From Rickettsiales bacterium (GTDB lineage: Bacteria; Pseudomonadota; Alphaproteobacteria; TMED109), in the NCBI GenBank assembly GCA_002720125.1, contig PBGQ01000050.1, forward strand, positions 1 to 21,046: a stretch of DNA of 21,046 bases, read 5' to 3'. Positions 7,662 to 17,072 of the stretch are shown piece by piece. Both the position numbers and the translations under genes were made by a program. The notes beneath the pieces were generated by a model, which saw nothing but the letters and a program-made list of their open reading frames with translations, did not search any database and was not told the DNA's origin. The first letter of the stretch is position 1; the number at the start of each line of letters is the position of its first letter.

Positions 7662-8381
7662 ATGTTTTTACAATCAATATTATTTAAAATAGTTTTTTAT
7701 ATCTCCATAGCATTTTTTGGTATTTTTTTTCTTCCTTGCTTAGTCAGTAAAAATGCTACTAGAAAAGTTGTTAGTTTGTGGGCTAAGGTAGTAATATATT
7801 TATTGCAAAAACTAGTAGGAATTAAAATAGATTACAACAACCACTTTATAAAGAAAAATAAAGGATATTTAATAGCAGCTAATCATCAATCAATTTTTGA
7901 AACAATATTTTTTTTAAAGGAATTCGATAAAGTAGTTTATGTAATAAAAAAAGAATTAAAGTACATACCTCTTTATGGATGGTACGCTGTACGATTGGGA
8001 AATATTTTTTTAGACAGAAAGAAAAGGATTGAATCCATGAGAATCTTATCAAGAGAGGTTGGTAAGCTTATTAAAAATAAATATAAGGTTATCATATTTC
8101 CTGAAGGAACAAGACAAGACAGATATACAATAGGTAATATTAAAACTGGTGTATTTGCATTACAGAAAGAATTAAGCAATAAGGTATACCCTATTTATAT
8201 AAATTCAGGACATGCGTGGTCAAGAACAGGAAAGATTAGCAATAAAAATAACATAAACATAAAAGTTTTGCATCCTATACAAATAGACCTAAAAAAAGAA
8301 GACTTTCTAAACAGTTTGAGAAAAGCTTTTGTAAAAGAGAATGAAAAGAATAAAATATATGTTAGTGAAAAGTATATATAA
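7662..8381 (+). CDS. plsC: 1-acyl-sn-glycerol-3-phosphate acyltransferase (PlsC-like)
   Basis: Transfers an acyl chain to lysophosphatidic acid to make phosphatidic acid, the precursor of membrane phospholipids. The 239-residue protein has an N-terminal hydrophobic segment (about 5-27), then acyltransferase motif I NHQSIFE with His75 and an acidic residue four positions on. That residue is Glu80 rather than the more common Asp; an H-x4-E variant is found in many alphaproteobacterial homologues. Motif III FPEGTR is at 146-151, and VYPIYINSGHAW downstream corresponds to motif IV. It starts at an ATG abutting the DUF218 stop. Its 3' end overlaps the membrane fusion protein gene, by 41 bases if that gene starts at 8341 or 23 if at 8359. 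Confidence 0.9.
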   Translation: MFLQSILFKIVFYISIAFFGIFFLPCLVSKNATRKVVSLWAKVVIYLLQKLVGIKIDYNNHFIKKNKGYLIAANHQSIFETIFFLKEFDKVVYVIKKELKYIPLYGWYAVRLGNIFLDRKKRIESMRILSREVGKLIKNKYKVIIFPEGTRQDRYTIGNIKTGVFALQKELSNKVYPIYINSGHAWSRTGKISNKNNINIKVLHPIQIDLKKEDFLNSLRKAFVKENEKNKIYVSEKYI

Positions 8382-9567
8382 AAAAAATATAATTTTAATA
8401 GGAGTAGTATCATTAATACTTCTTTTCTCGATTTTGATACTTAAATTAACACAGGGTAAACCTTCTCAAAAAACTCAAGATATTAAATCTATTCCAGTGA
8501 ATGTGAAAGTAGTAAATTTACAAAAATTTAAGCCGGAGTACACTTTTTATGGACATATAGCAGGGACTAATGAAATTGATCTTATCGCCAATCTTGATGG
8601 AAAAATTAAAATAGTTTCTAAAAAGATATTTGATTCATCAAGGGTGAAAAAAAATGAAATTCTATTTGAATTAGATCCATTTGAATATCAACAAGATGTA
8701 GTTGAAAAGAGGGCAATACTTAATGACTTAAAAATAGAACTTAATAAAACAAACTTTCTGATGATGGAATCAAAAAAGCAATTAACTATTGCTAAACAAG
8801 ATTATGAAAGAAAGAAAAAACTACTAGGTAATACAGTATCAAAAAAAGCATTAGATGACTCAAGTCTTAATTTATCTAAAGCTAAGACTAATTACTCAAA
8901 TGAAGAATTTAATATAAACTCTATTAAGGAAAACATTGAGAAAGCAAAATCTCAATTAGAAATTTCAAAAAAAAACCTTGCAAATACCAAATATAGAGCT
9001 CCTTTTCAAGGAAAGATAGCAAATAACACTATAGACATAGGTAGTGAGATTATAAGAGGAAGATTGCTTGCAAAACTTGTAAATACAGAAATATTGGAAG
9101 TAAAATTTTTTGTCGGAGAAACAGCTTTTACGGAGCTGGGAACAATAGAAGATATAAAGGGAAAAAATATTAGAGTATTCTGGAATAAATCTAGATATAA
9201 GAATAAATACTCTGCTACTATTACTAGAATAGATAGTGTGATTGACCAACAGTCTGCTGGTCTGAATATGTATGCAGTTCTTGAAAGAATTGAGGATGAT
9301 GATCCTATAAGACCGGGTGCTTTCGTAGAGATTACAGTTGAAGGAAAAGAAATTACAAAATCATTTTTATTACCAGAGACTGCTATATATGAAGAAAGTT
9401 ATGTTTACATATTAGAAAATGGAAAACCTAGTAAGGTAGAAGTAAAGATTAGAGGAAATATAAAAAACAATACTCTTATTACAGGAAACCTAAAAAACAA
9501 TGATAAGGTGATAACAACAAGATTAAATAATATAAGGGAAGTACAGAAGCTGTATAATTACAAATAG
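8341..9567 (+). CDS. RND efflux membrane fusion protein (HlyD/AcrA family)
   Basis: Periplasmic adaptor of the tripartite pump whose permease is the next gene. A single N-terminal helix (about 16-36) anchors it. A first lipoyl half (about 75-120, with DLIANLDGKI and ILFELDPFEYQ) is followed by a Lys/Glu-rich coiled-coil hairpin (about 121-215). The second lipoyl half YRAPFQGKIANNTIDIG, a beta-barrel domain and a membrane-proximal C-terminal domain follow. The full 408-residue length is normal. The start is uncertain: ATG 8341 lies after AAAAGAGA, while ATG 8359 gives a shorter basic leader. Both are inside plsC, implying coupled translation. The gap to the permease is seven bases. No TolC-type outer membrane gene is in the window. 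Substrate cannot be told from sequence. Confidence 0.9.
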   Translation: MKRIKYMLVKSIYKKNIILIGVVSLILLFSILILKLTQGKPSQKTQDIKSIPVNVKVVNLQKFKPEYTFYGHIAGTNEIDLIANLDGKIKIVSKKIFDSSRVKKNEILFELDPFEYQQDVVEKRAILNDLKIELNKTNFLMMESKKQLTIAKQDYERKKKLLGNTVSKKALDDSSLNLSKAKTNYSNEEFNINSIKENIEKAKSQLEISKKNLANTKYRAPFQGKIANNTIDIGSEIIRGRLLAKLVNTEILEVKFFVGETAFTELGTIEDIKGKNIRVFWNKSRYKNKYSATITRIDSVIDQQSAGLNMYAVLERIEDDDPIRPGAFVEITVEGKEITKSFLLPETAIYEESYVYILENGKPSKVEVKIRGNIKNNTLITGNLKNNDKVITTRLNNIREVQKLYNYK

Positions 9568-9574
9568 TGTTGAA

Positions 9575-12500
9575 ATGAGTTTAATATCTAAAATATTAGA
9601 ACATAAAACTGCAGCAAATCTATTTTTAATGCTAATGTTAATACTTGGTCTATATTCATCTAAGGTTCTTAATACTCAATTTTTTCCAACATATTCAGTC
9701 GACTACATTACTATAAGTACAGAATGGCTGGGATCTAGTCCTGAAGATATTGAAGAGTCTATTATAAAACCAATAGAAGAAAAAGTCAGATACATTGACA
9801 GAGTTAAAAATACTAAATCCACTGCTAAAGAAAATTTGGCAAACATTTTATTAGAATTTGAAGCAAATACAAATATGGAAAGAGCTCTTAATGACGTAGA
9901 AAGGGAAATTAAATCCATTACCTCTCTTCCTGAAGGGTCAAAAACACCAGAAATTAAACTTTTTATACCTTATGAGCAAATAGGTTTAGTCTTAGTAAAG
10001 GGAAACATTTCTGAGGGTGAACTGAAGAAAGCAGCAAAAGATTTAAAGCAAAATCTTTTAGATAAAGGAATTGATAAAATTGAAATTGAAGGTGTTCGTA
10101 AACAGATTATTTATGTAGATTTAGACCCTGTTTCGTTATTTGCTAATTCTATAGACACATCAGATGTTAAAGAAAGAATAAATCTTGAAACTAAGAATAT
10201 TCCCTCTGGTTTATTTAGAGATGAAAGTTTGTTGCAAATTAGAGCATTCGGAAAAAGAGATAATGTAATAGACATAGGAAATATCAAAATTGCTAATAAT
10301 TTACAGAGTAATAATTATCTGAAGATAAGCGATATAGCAAACATTCATGAAGGCTATGACTATAATGATAGTAGTGGTATCAGTAATAAGAAAAAAGCTT
10401 TCACTTTAAGAATATTCAGATCACTTGGCAATGATACGCTGAAGTCTACAAAAATACTAGAAAATTCCATTGCAGAATATCAATCTAGTTTATCAAAAAA
10501 TGTTGAGATAAAAATTTATGATCTTTCTTCACAACTTATCAGAGATAGAATTAACTTACTTTTAAAGAATGGGTTCGGAGGTTTAATATTAGTTTTGATA
10601 GTTTTATTTTTATTTTTAAGAAGTAAAGTTGTAGTCTGGGTAGCTATTGGTATTCCAGCGGCTATTTCAGTTACACTTGCAATAATGCTTATATCAGGAC
10701 AGTCTATTAATATGATAAGCTTATTTGCTTTAATAATGATGCTTGGCATAATAGTTGATGACTCAATAGTTGTAGCAGAACATATTGACTATCAGTATGA
10801 AAAAGGTAATTCTCCAGAAAGGGCAGCTTTTATAGGCTCTACAAGAATGTTGGGACCTGTTTTAGCGGCTTCAATGACTACTGTAGCGGCTTTTGCTCCT
10901 GTTTTTTTAATTTCAGGAGTTATAGGCCAAGTTATTGAGGCAATACCCTTGGTAGCAATTAGTGTATTAATAGCAAGTTTTTTTGAGTGCTTCTTTGTTT
11001 TACCAGGACATCTAAAGACAGCTCTACTAAAAGAAAAACTAAATAAGCCAAGAAAAATTTTTAATCTCAACAATACTCTAAATAGTTTTAAAGAAAATAG
11101 ATTTGTGCTGATATTAGAAAAATCAATAAAATACAAATATATAACTTTTACAACTGCAGTATCTTTGCTAATATTTGCTTTTGCTTTAGTAATAACCGGC
11201 CACGTCAAATTTTATTTTTTTCCTTCTCCAGAGAGCCAGATAATTCTCGTTAATTATAATTTCTTACCTGGAACTGCAAAGAAAAAAACTGTTGATTTTG
11301 CAAATTCTTTAGAAGAACAGCTGAAAAAAATTGACGAATTTGGTATTGTACAAACCTCTTACAGTTCTATAGGAAAACCTATGTGGGGGAGCAGAATATC
11401 AACCAGCGAAACAGGAGAACACATTGGAGGAATGCTTGTAGAAATTACAAGTCCTGAAAGTAGAAAAATAAGGACAAAAGAATTTATAGAAATGTGGAAA
11501 AAGGAGATCAAGCTAGTACCGGATTTAAAAAATTTAACTATAGTTGAAAGAAAAGGAGGTCCACCAGGTCTAGACGTTGATATAAGGTTAATGTCAAAAG
11601 ATAAGGAATTAAAAGAACTTAAAGAAGCATCAAATTTTATAAAAAAAAAACTAGATCTTTATAGAGGAATATCTGATATCAGGGACAACCTTCCTCTTGG
11701 TAAAAGACAAATAAATATTGAACTTACTGAAAAGGGTAAAATCTTAGGTTTCGATACTAAGTATGTTGCTCAAAAAATTAAAGGATCATTTGAAGGAGTG
11801 TCAGCAACTAAGTTTTTTAGAGGTGAGGAAGAGATAGAAGTAATTGTGAGAAACGATCCTAAAAAATATAATCTGGTATCATTGAAATCTTTTCTCATAA
11901 AATCACCAGAAGGAAAGTTGGTGCCTCTAGTTGAAGTTGTAGATATAAATAAAAGTCAAGGATTCTCTGAAATAAAAAGAAGAAATGGTTATAGAGAAAT
12001 ATCAATCACCGCAGAAATTAATGAGGTTATACTAAATCCAGATGATTTTTTAAAAGAGTTTAAAAAAGGACCCTTGCAGGAGGTAGAAAAAAGATTTGAT
12101 ATAGAATGGAAGCTAGCTGGAAGACAAGAAGAACAATCTGATACCTTTGGTGATATGAAAAGAGGAGCATTCTTAGCTTTTGCAGTTATTTATTTGATTT
12201 TAGCTTTTATTTTTCAATCTTATTCCTTACCAATTTCTATTATGTCTGTAATTCCTTTTACTCTTATAGGTGTAATTATAGGACATTGGATAACTGGGTT
12301 TGATATTACAATATTGTCTTTAGTAGCGGTTTTAGGTCTATCAGGAATTGTAATAAATGACTCAATTATAATGGTTTCGAATATTTATGAAAAAACTAAT
12401 GAGGGCATGGATTTACAAAATGCTGTTATAAAAGGTTCGAAAGAAAGACTTAGAGCGGTATTGCTTACCTCTTTAACTACAATTGGAGGTCTTACACCCT

Positions 12501-12676
12501 TACTTTTTGAAACTAGTGTTCAAGCTCAATTTCTTAAACCTATGGCTATAACTATTGTCTTTGGATTGATGTCATCTACTGTGTTAGTTCTGATATTTAT
12601 TCCAGCTATTTTATTATTAGGATCTAGTATTAAAAAAAACTTACTTAGCCCAAAATTTAGGAACCAGCAATATTAA
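9575..12676 (+). CDS. RND efflux permease (AcrB/HAE1-like)
   Basis: Inner-membrane proton-driven pump of 1033 residues, the usual size. It has the two-fold repeat of one transmembrane helix, a large periplasmic loop and a helix bundle. The first helix is at about 15-32. The TM4 proton-relay pair is intact as Asp395-Asp396 (GIIVDDSIVVAEH). In TM10, where AcrB has a lysine in GLSAKNAIL, this protein has GLSGIVINDS (921-930), so that lysine is absent. The xGIVxNDS form is seen in other RND subfamilies, so it marks a different branch rather than damage. The periplasmic motif GPPGLDVDIRL also fits. It follows its adaptor by seven bases. The last 36 bases overlap the convergent trkH. Drug, metal or lipid export are all possible. 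Confidence 0.92.
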   Translation: MSLISKILEHKTAANLFLMLMLILGLYSSKVLNTQFFPTYSVDYITISTEWLGSSPEDIEESIIKPIEEKVRYIDRVKNTKSTAKENLANILLEFEANTNMERALNDVEREIKSITSLPEGSKTPEIKLFIPYEQIGLVLVKGNISEGELKKAAKDLKQNLLDKGIDKIEIEGVRKQIIYVDLDPVSLFANSIDTSDVKERINLETKNIPSGLFRDESLLQIRAFGKRDNVIDIGNIKIANNLQSNNYLKISDIANIHEGYDYNDSSGISNKKKAFTLRIFRSLGNDTLKSTKILENSIAEYQSSLSKNVEIKIYDLSSQLIRDRINLLLKNGFGGLILVLIVLFLFLRSKVVVWVAIGIPAAISVTLAIMLISGQSINMISLFALIMMLGIIVDDSIVVAEHIDYQYEKGNSPERAAFIGSTRMLGPVLAASMTTVAAFAPVFLISGVIGQVIEAIPLVAISVLIASFFECFFVLPGHLKTALLKEKLNKPRKIFNLNNTLNSFKENRFVLILEKSIKYKYITFTTAVSLLIFAFALVITGHVKFYFFPSPESQIILVNYNFLPGTAKKKTVDFANSLEEQLKKIDEFGIVQTSYSSIGKPMWGSRISTSETGEHIGGMLVEITSPESRKIRTKEFIEMWKKEIKLVPDLKNLTIVERKGGPPGLDVDIRLMSKDKELKELKEASNFIKKKLDLYRGISDIRDNLPLGKRQINIELTEKGKILGFDTKYVAQKIKGSFEGVSATKFFRGEEEIEVIVRNDPKKYNLVSLKSFLIKSPEGKLVPLVEVVDINKSQGFSEIKRRNGYREISITAEINEVILNPDDFLKEFKKGPLQEVEKRFDIEWKLAGRQEEQSDTFGDMKRGAFLAFAVIYLILAFIFQSYSLPISIMSVIPFTLIGVIIGHWITGFDITILSLVAVLGLSGIVINDSIIMVSNIYEKTNEGMDLQNAVIKGSKERLRAVLLTSLTTIGGLTPLLFETSVQAQFLKPMAITIVFGLMSSTVLVLIFIPAILLLGSSIKKNLLSPKFRNQQY

Positions 12677-14086
12677 AAAAGTCAAGAATTCAAGCCTACC
12701 AATTATCATTGCAAGACTAAGACTATATTTAATTACTGATGGAAGGTTGGAAAAATTGTTTTCTGGCCCAATAATACCGCCCATCCCAGGACCTACAACT
12801 GAAACCGAAGTAATGCCTGCAGATAATGAGGCTACAAAGTCATAGCCGAACAAAGAAAAGATTGTAGTTATAAAAAAAACACCAGTAATAAATAAAATTA
12901 TAATAATCATCACGGAGTTGATTACTTCCTCACTTATAATTCTTTCTTGATAGGAGATGCTATGAACTGCTCTGGGTGAGTTTATTTTTTTCAATTCTTT
13001 TAATATTATTAAAAATAACATATGAAGTCTAAATATTTTTATACCACCTGTTGTAGAACCTGTACATCCTCCTATTAACATCATGAAGAGCAGCAAACTA
13101 GTTGAGAAAGAACCCCAATCTGAAAAATTGGCTGTAGAATATCCAGTTCCAGTCATTAAAGAAATTCCATTAAAAATTGAGAGTCTAAATGCTGTAAATA
13201 TATCAATATTATTTTCAAAATATATCCATATTGAAAGAACTGTAGAGAAGATCAAAACTAACGAAAAGAACATTATTACTTGACTATCTCTAAAGATAGA
13301 AAAATTCTTACTAATTGCTGACAAGTATAAAGTAAAGGGTAAACTAGCTAGTAACATACCTACAACAATAACTATTTCTACGAAGATATTATTATAAAAT
13401 GCAATTGAATTACTGTTTGTTGAAAAACCTCCTGTTGCCACTGTGGTCATAGAATGACAAACAGCATCAAAAGCTGATAAACCAACTAAATATAAAAGGA
13501 GAAAAATAAAAAAAGTAAAAATTATATATATTAAACCCAAAGATTTCGCTAATTCTTTTGAACTATAGTTAAGATCTTCATTGTTTTTGTTCCAGTTTTG
13601 AGTAAATAATTGTAAACCTCCTAAATTCAAAATAGGCAGAATTGCTATAGCAAATATTATTATTCCTAAGCCTCCAAGCCATTGTAAGATAGAACGCCAT
13701 ATCAGTAATCCAGAAGATAATTTTTCAACATTACTATAAATACTTGCACCGGTTGTAGTTAATCCAGAGGTGGCTTCAAAAAAAGCATCAGAAAAGTTTC
13801 TTATATTTTCATCAAAGTATAGTGGTAAGCTAGCGAAAAAACAAAGAATGGGCCAGGATATTGTAGTTAGAACTATAGTATCTTTAATATTAATAACTTT
13901 TTCTTCTTTTTTAAAAGCAAGAACTAAGCTAACTCCTATAAAAAGAGTAATTAAAATACTTTGTGTAAAAATGACTGAATTATTCTCTTTTGAAAAAAGA
14001 TTAAATATCAAGGGAACAAACATACTAAAACCTAGAATAGAAATTAGTAAGCCTAGTATAAAGAGTATTATTCTAATGTTGAACAT
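12641..14086 (-). CDS. trkH: Trk-type potassium uptake channel subunit
   Basis: Potassium-translocating integral membrane subunit of the Trk system, normally gated by the cytosolic TrkA protein. The 481-residue length is typical. All four selectivity-filter P-loops of the SKT superfamily are visible in order: TTGAS (after ATSGL), ATGGFST, MTGTGYSTANF and VVGPGMGG, each with its filter glycine. LQWLGGLGIIIFAIAILP follows the first loop as in TrkH. About ten hydrophobic helices are evident. The ATG at 14086 gives a standard N-terminus beginning with a long helix. No trkA is within the window. It is the only long plus-to-minus switch between the efflux operon and the polysaccharide cluster, and it overlaps the RND permease gene at the 3' ends. 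Confidence 0.95.
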   Translation of the reverse strand: MFNIRIILFILGLLISILGFSMFVPLIFNLFSKENNSVIFTQSILITLFIGVSLVLAFKKEEKVINIKDTIVLTTISWPILCFFASLPLYFDENIRNFSDAFFEATSGLTTTGASIYSNVEKLSSGLLIWRSILQWLGGLGIIIFAIAILPILNLGGLQLFTQNWNKNNEDLNYSSKELAKSLGLIYIIFTFFIFLLLYLVGLSAFDAVCHSMTTVATGGFSTNSNSIAFYNNIFVEIVIVVGMLLASLPFTLYLSAISKNFSIFRDSQVIMFFSLVLIFSTVLSIWIYFENNIDIFTAFRLSIFNGISLMTGTGYSTANFSDWGSFSTSLLLFMMLIGGCTGSTTGGIKIFRLHMLFLIILKELKKINSPRAVHSISYQERIISEEVINSVMIIIILFITGVFFITTIFSLFGYDFVASLSAGITSVSVVGPGMGGIIGPENNFSNLPSVIKYSLSLAMIIGRLEFLTFLILLVPKFWAK

Positions 14087-14120
14087 ATCTGATTACAAAA
14101 ATTCTTTAATTTTTTGTTTA

Positions 14121-14150
14121 TTAACATTTATTTTTTTATCATAATCTAAA
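14121..14150 (+). promoter_or_regulatory. possible promoter upstream of the polysaccharide cluster
   Basis: TTAACA (14121-14126, five of six to the -35 consensus) is followed by an 18-base spacer and TCTAAA (14145-14150, four of six to -10). A transcript from here would begin near 14157, just before the GAGGG at 14160-14164. The region is A+T-rich, so chance matches are likely. It is the only intergenic space that could start transcription of the right-hand gene cluster, between the divergent trkH and the glycosyltransferase. Confidence 0.28.
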
Positions 14151-14159
14151 TAAGTTAGT

Positions 14160-14171
14160 GAGGGAAAAATA
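14160..14171 (+). promoter_or_regulatory. Shine-Dalgarno GAGGG before a possible ATA start
   Basis: GAGGG at 14160-14164 is one of the few strong ribosome-binding sequences in the window. It is followed after four bases by ATA at 14169, in frame with the conserved glycosyltransferase N-terminus. No ATG, GTG or TTG lies at a usable distance in that frame. This supports initiation near 14169 but does not prove use of ATA. Confidence 0.4.
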
Positions 14172-15167
14172 GCAAATAAATTAAATTTAGAAAAAAAAAA
14201 TATAAATTTCGTTAGTTATGTAATTACCATATTCAATAAACGAAAATATATAAATGATGTATTCAACTCATTATTGAAGGAAGGAGGAAGCCATAAAAGA
14301 GAATACATATTAATAGACGATGGATCTACAGATAGTTCAGCTGCTGTAATTAATTCCTTATTTAAAAAACTTCCAGGTAGAGTAATTTTTATCAAAAGAA
14401 AAAACATGGGAGCATCTTTTTCAACCAATCAAGCGGTCAATCTTGCAAATGCATTTTGGATAAGACTCTTAGATGGCGATGATTGCGTAACATATAAGTC
14501 AACTGAAAAAATGTTAAACTTGGCTTTAAAATACAAAACAGAATTTGTATATGGTAAAATGAAAAGAAATGAGAAGAAATTTTATAATGATAAAAACAAA
14601 GATCATATATTCCAAACTAGAAAATCAGGTTTAAAAAAATTTATAAGAAATTGTCCGGCAAATTCAAGCTGTATTTTTTTATCTAAAAGAAGATACTACT
14701 ATTCAGGAGGATGTAATGAATCTTTTGTATCACCTGACCCACTTTTATTCTTGAGACTTTTTGCATCTGGCAGTGGAGTTTTTTTAAAGAGCATAGTAAC
14801 ATTGCTACCTTTTGAAGATGCTAGTAAAGAAAGACTTTCTAATCAAATTAAAAGAAGTAGGTATGAGTCAATTTTTGCACTTATAAAGTTCTGTGAAGAG
14901 AATTCATTCATAGATACTAAAATAAGAAAAATGGCTTATAAAAGATCAATATCAAGAGCTTTTAACTATTATAAATATTTTACAAATTCTTTTTTCTCAT
15001 TATTTCTATGGTATTATATTTATTCAAAATTTTTTTTTCCGCAAGATTACACTAGGATTATGTATAGATGTTTGTCTGTATTCAATGAAAAAGAAAAAAA
15101 TAAACCTTATAATTGGCTAACCGGTTCAGATAAGTATGCTTTATCAAAATCTAGAATAAGGAATTAA
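14169..15167 (+). CDS. family 2 glycosyltransferase, start codon unresolved
   Basis: A GT-A fold transferase that should add a sugar from a nucleotide-sugar donor to a surface glycan. Landmarks are the first Rossmann strand FVSYVITIFNKRKYINDVF, then LIDDGSTDSS (DDGS about residues 50-53) and the metal-binding RLLDGDD (about 102-105), in the order and spacing of GT2. The C-terminal third is basic and aromatic with a hydrophobic stretch (SFFSLFLWYYIYSKFFF) that may associate with the membrane. The first in-frame ATG, GTG or TTG is TTG 14274, which would delete the first strand. The frame is open back to 14154. The best upstream candidate is ATA 14169, four bases after GAGGG, giving about 332 residues. 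If a normal start is required, the gene is either 14274-15167 or damaged. The stop is one base before the asnB start. Confidence 0.75.
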   Translation: MANKLNLEKKNINFVSYVITIFNKRKYINDVFNSLLKEGGSHKREYILIDDGSTDSSAAVINSLFKKLPGRVIFIKRKNMGASFSTNQAVNLANAFWIRLLDGDDCVTYKSTEKMLNLALKYKTEFVYGKMKRNEKKFYNDKNKDHIFQTRKSGLKKFIRNCPANSSCIFLSKRRYYYSGGCNESFVSPDPLLFLRLFASGSGVFLKSIVTLLPFEDASKERLSNQIKRSRYESIFALIKFCEENSFIDTKIRKMAYKRSISRAFNYYKYFTNSFFSLFLWYYIYSKFFFPQDYTRIMYRCLSVFNEKEKNKPYNWLTGSDKYALSKSRIRN

Positions 15168-15168
15168 A

Positions 15169-17052
15169 ATGTGTGGATTCGCTGGAATGATACTTAAAAG
15201 TAAAAACTGGAAAGCAGAGAGTTTAGTAAGTAAATATTTGGATGATATGGCATCTACTATCTCACACAGAGGGCCTGATAATAGTGATAAATTTATTAGC
15301 GAAAGAGAAAAAATAGGATTTTGCTTTCAGAGGTTGAGTATACTAGACCTTTCTAATATAGCTATGCAACCAATGATTTCTAGATGCAAAAGATGGGTAA
15401 TAGTGTTTAATGGAGAGATATATAATTTTAGAGATTTAAAAAAAAATATAAGTTTTGAGTCTGATTACTGGTTTACAAATAGTGATACTGAAGTTGTTGT
15501 AGAGACAATAGCAAAATTTGGTTTTTCCAATTCAATACCTTTGTTTAATGGCATGTTTGCAATAGCGGCATATAACATTCCATCAAAAACTCTATGGCTA
15601 GCAAGGGATAGGTTTGGAGAAAAACCTCTGTACTATTCTTACAAGCAGAACGAAGGTTTTTTCTTTAGCTCTGAAATAAGAGCATTTTTCAAAATACCTT
15701 TTTTTGAAAAAAAAATATCCTCTACTTCAGTAGCAAATTATCTACGATATGGATATGTTCCTGATCCATTAAGTATTTTAGAAAATACCTTTAAGTTGGC
15801 TCCTGGTTCTATTTTGAGATTTAAAGATAAAGAAGGTATAAAAACTAATAAATTTTGGGATAACAACTTAGAATGCAAAAAATGCAGTGAAAAAAAATTT
15901 AAAGGTACTTATGAAGATGCAGTGAATGAAACAAAAGAAAGAATCGATGTTTCATGTAAAAATAGACTAGTCTCAGATGTTCCATTGGGATCTTTTTTAT
16001 CTGGAGGTATAGATAGTTCAAATTTGGTTTACTCTTTTCATAGGCAGAATATAGACATCAAAACATTTTCGGCGGGATTTAATGACCTCAAAACCAATGA
16101 ACTTAACTTTGCTAATGAAATAGCAAAAAAATTAAATACAGACCACAATAAAATCTTCATTGAAGAACAAGAATGCTTGAATGAAATTAATAATATTGCT
16201 TTAGCCTATGATGAACCATTTTCTGACCCTTCTCAAATACCCACTTTTTTACTATGCAAACATACAAGAAAAAAAGTAACGGTTGCTATTTCTGGAGACG
16301 GAGCTGATGAAATATTTGGAGGATATCCAAGATATAAAAAAATATCACAATACTGGAATCATGCAAAAAAATATCCAGCATTTATTAAAAACTTTTTGAA
16401 TTATTTTTCTTTTAGAATTAGCCAAAAAGAAATGAAAATTCTTAGGTCATTAGGTAAAAAAATAAGAAAATTAAGTCACAGTAATCTTTATGAATTGTAT
16501 AATGACGAAATGTCAAGATGGCGTCCTGATGAGCAGGTTTATAGTTTTCTTGACCTAGAATCTAGGGATCACGAAAATATAGAAAACACAGATGGTTTAT
16601 TTTCTAGTTTTAGATCATTAATGTTGAGAGATGTAAATTCTTACTTACCAAGTAATCTTCTAGTAAAAGCAGACAGAGCATCTATGTTTAACAGCCTGGA
16701 AATAAGAAGCCCATTTCTAGATGAGGAACTAGTAAAGTTTGTTTGGAGTCTACCAGACAAATATATTAATATAAATAGAAGCAAAGCTATATTAAAAGAT
16801 ATATTAGCAGAAAAAATATCCTTAAAAGCTATTTCAAGACCTAAACAAGGTTTTGAACCACCTCTAGAAAAATGGATGAGGGGTCCTTTGAAAGAGTGGC
16901 TTGAGGATTTATTGAATTATGACGATGGTTTTTTAGATATTAAAATGACAAATAAAATATATTCTAGATTTTTAAAAGGAGAAAAAAAATTGACTTATAA
17001 ATTATGGACAATGATAATGTTAAAAAGTTGGAAATTAAATAATTTTTCTTAA
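15169..17052 (+). CDS. asnB: asparagine synthase (glutamine-hydrolysing), surface-glycan type
   Basis: Takes ammonia from glutamine and amidates a carboxylate after ATP activation. The N-terminal class II amidotransferase domain (about 2-215) begins MCGFAG, with Cys2 as nucleophile, and includes RGPDNSD, RLSILDL, NGEIYNF and SDTE. The synthetase domain has the PP-loop SGGIDSS (278-284) and [11 protein letters not shown] (375-385). It is 627 residues, in the range of bacterial AsnB. It sits between a glycosyltransferase and nucleotide-sugar genes. Related proteins in O-antigen clusters (for example WbpS of Pseudomonas) are proposed to amidate uronic acids, so either free asparagine or a glycan uronamide may be the product. 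AAGGA at 15158-15162 is a good ribosome-binding site six bases before the ATG. Family certain, substrate inferred. Confidence 0.92.
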   Translation: MCGFAGMILKSKNWKAESLVSKYLDDMASTISHRGPDNSDKFISEREKIGFCFQRLSILDLSNIAMQPMISRCKRWVIVFNGEIYNFRDLKKNISFESDYWFTNSDTEVVVETIAKFGFSNSIPLFNGMFAIAAYNIPSKTLWLARDRFGEKPLYYSYKQNEGFFFSSEIRAFFKIPFFEKKISSTSVANYLRYGYVPDPLSILENTFKLAPGSILRFKDKEGIKTNKFWDNNLECKKCSEKKFKGTYEDAVNETKERIDVSCKNRLVSDVPLGSFLSGGIDSSNLVYSFHRQNIDIKTFSAGFNDLKTNELNFANEIAKKLNTDHNKIFIEEQECLNEINNIALAYDEPFSDPSQIPTFLLCKHTRKKVTVAISGDGADEIFGGYPRYKKISQYWNHAKKYPAFIKNFLNYFSFRISQKEMKILRSLGKKIRKLSHSNLYELYNDEMSRWRPDEQVYSFLDLESRDHENIENTDGLFSSFRSLMLRDVNSYLPSNLLVKADRASMFNSLEIRSPFLDEELVKFVWSLPDKYININRSKAILKDILAEKISLKAISRPKQGFEPPLEKWMRGPLKEWLEDLLNYDDGFLDIKMTNKIYSRFLKGEKKLTYKLWTMIMLKSWKLNNFS

Positions 17053-17072
17053 AGTTTTATCTAGGTTCTGCA

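Noticed and set aside
10792..11208. 138-codon open frame antisense to the RND permease
   Set aside because: It mirrors the codon pattern of the permease, has no recognisable motif and no ribosome-binding site.
13770..14144. 124-codon plus-strand open frame opposite trkH
   Set aside because: It lies over the well-conserved TrkH coding sequence, lacks family features and reads as a complement of hydrophobic codons.
14191..14200. A run of ten A residues in the glycosyltransferase N-terminus as a slippage or frameshift site that would supply a start in another frame
   Set aside because: The other two frames upstream meet stops (14170-14172, 14177-14179, 14188-14190) and contain no ATG, GTG or TTG between those stops and the run, so a one-base shift rescues nothing.
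14218..14220. ATG near the start of the glycosyltransferase
   Set aside because: It is out of frame and is followed directly by a TAA stop.
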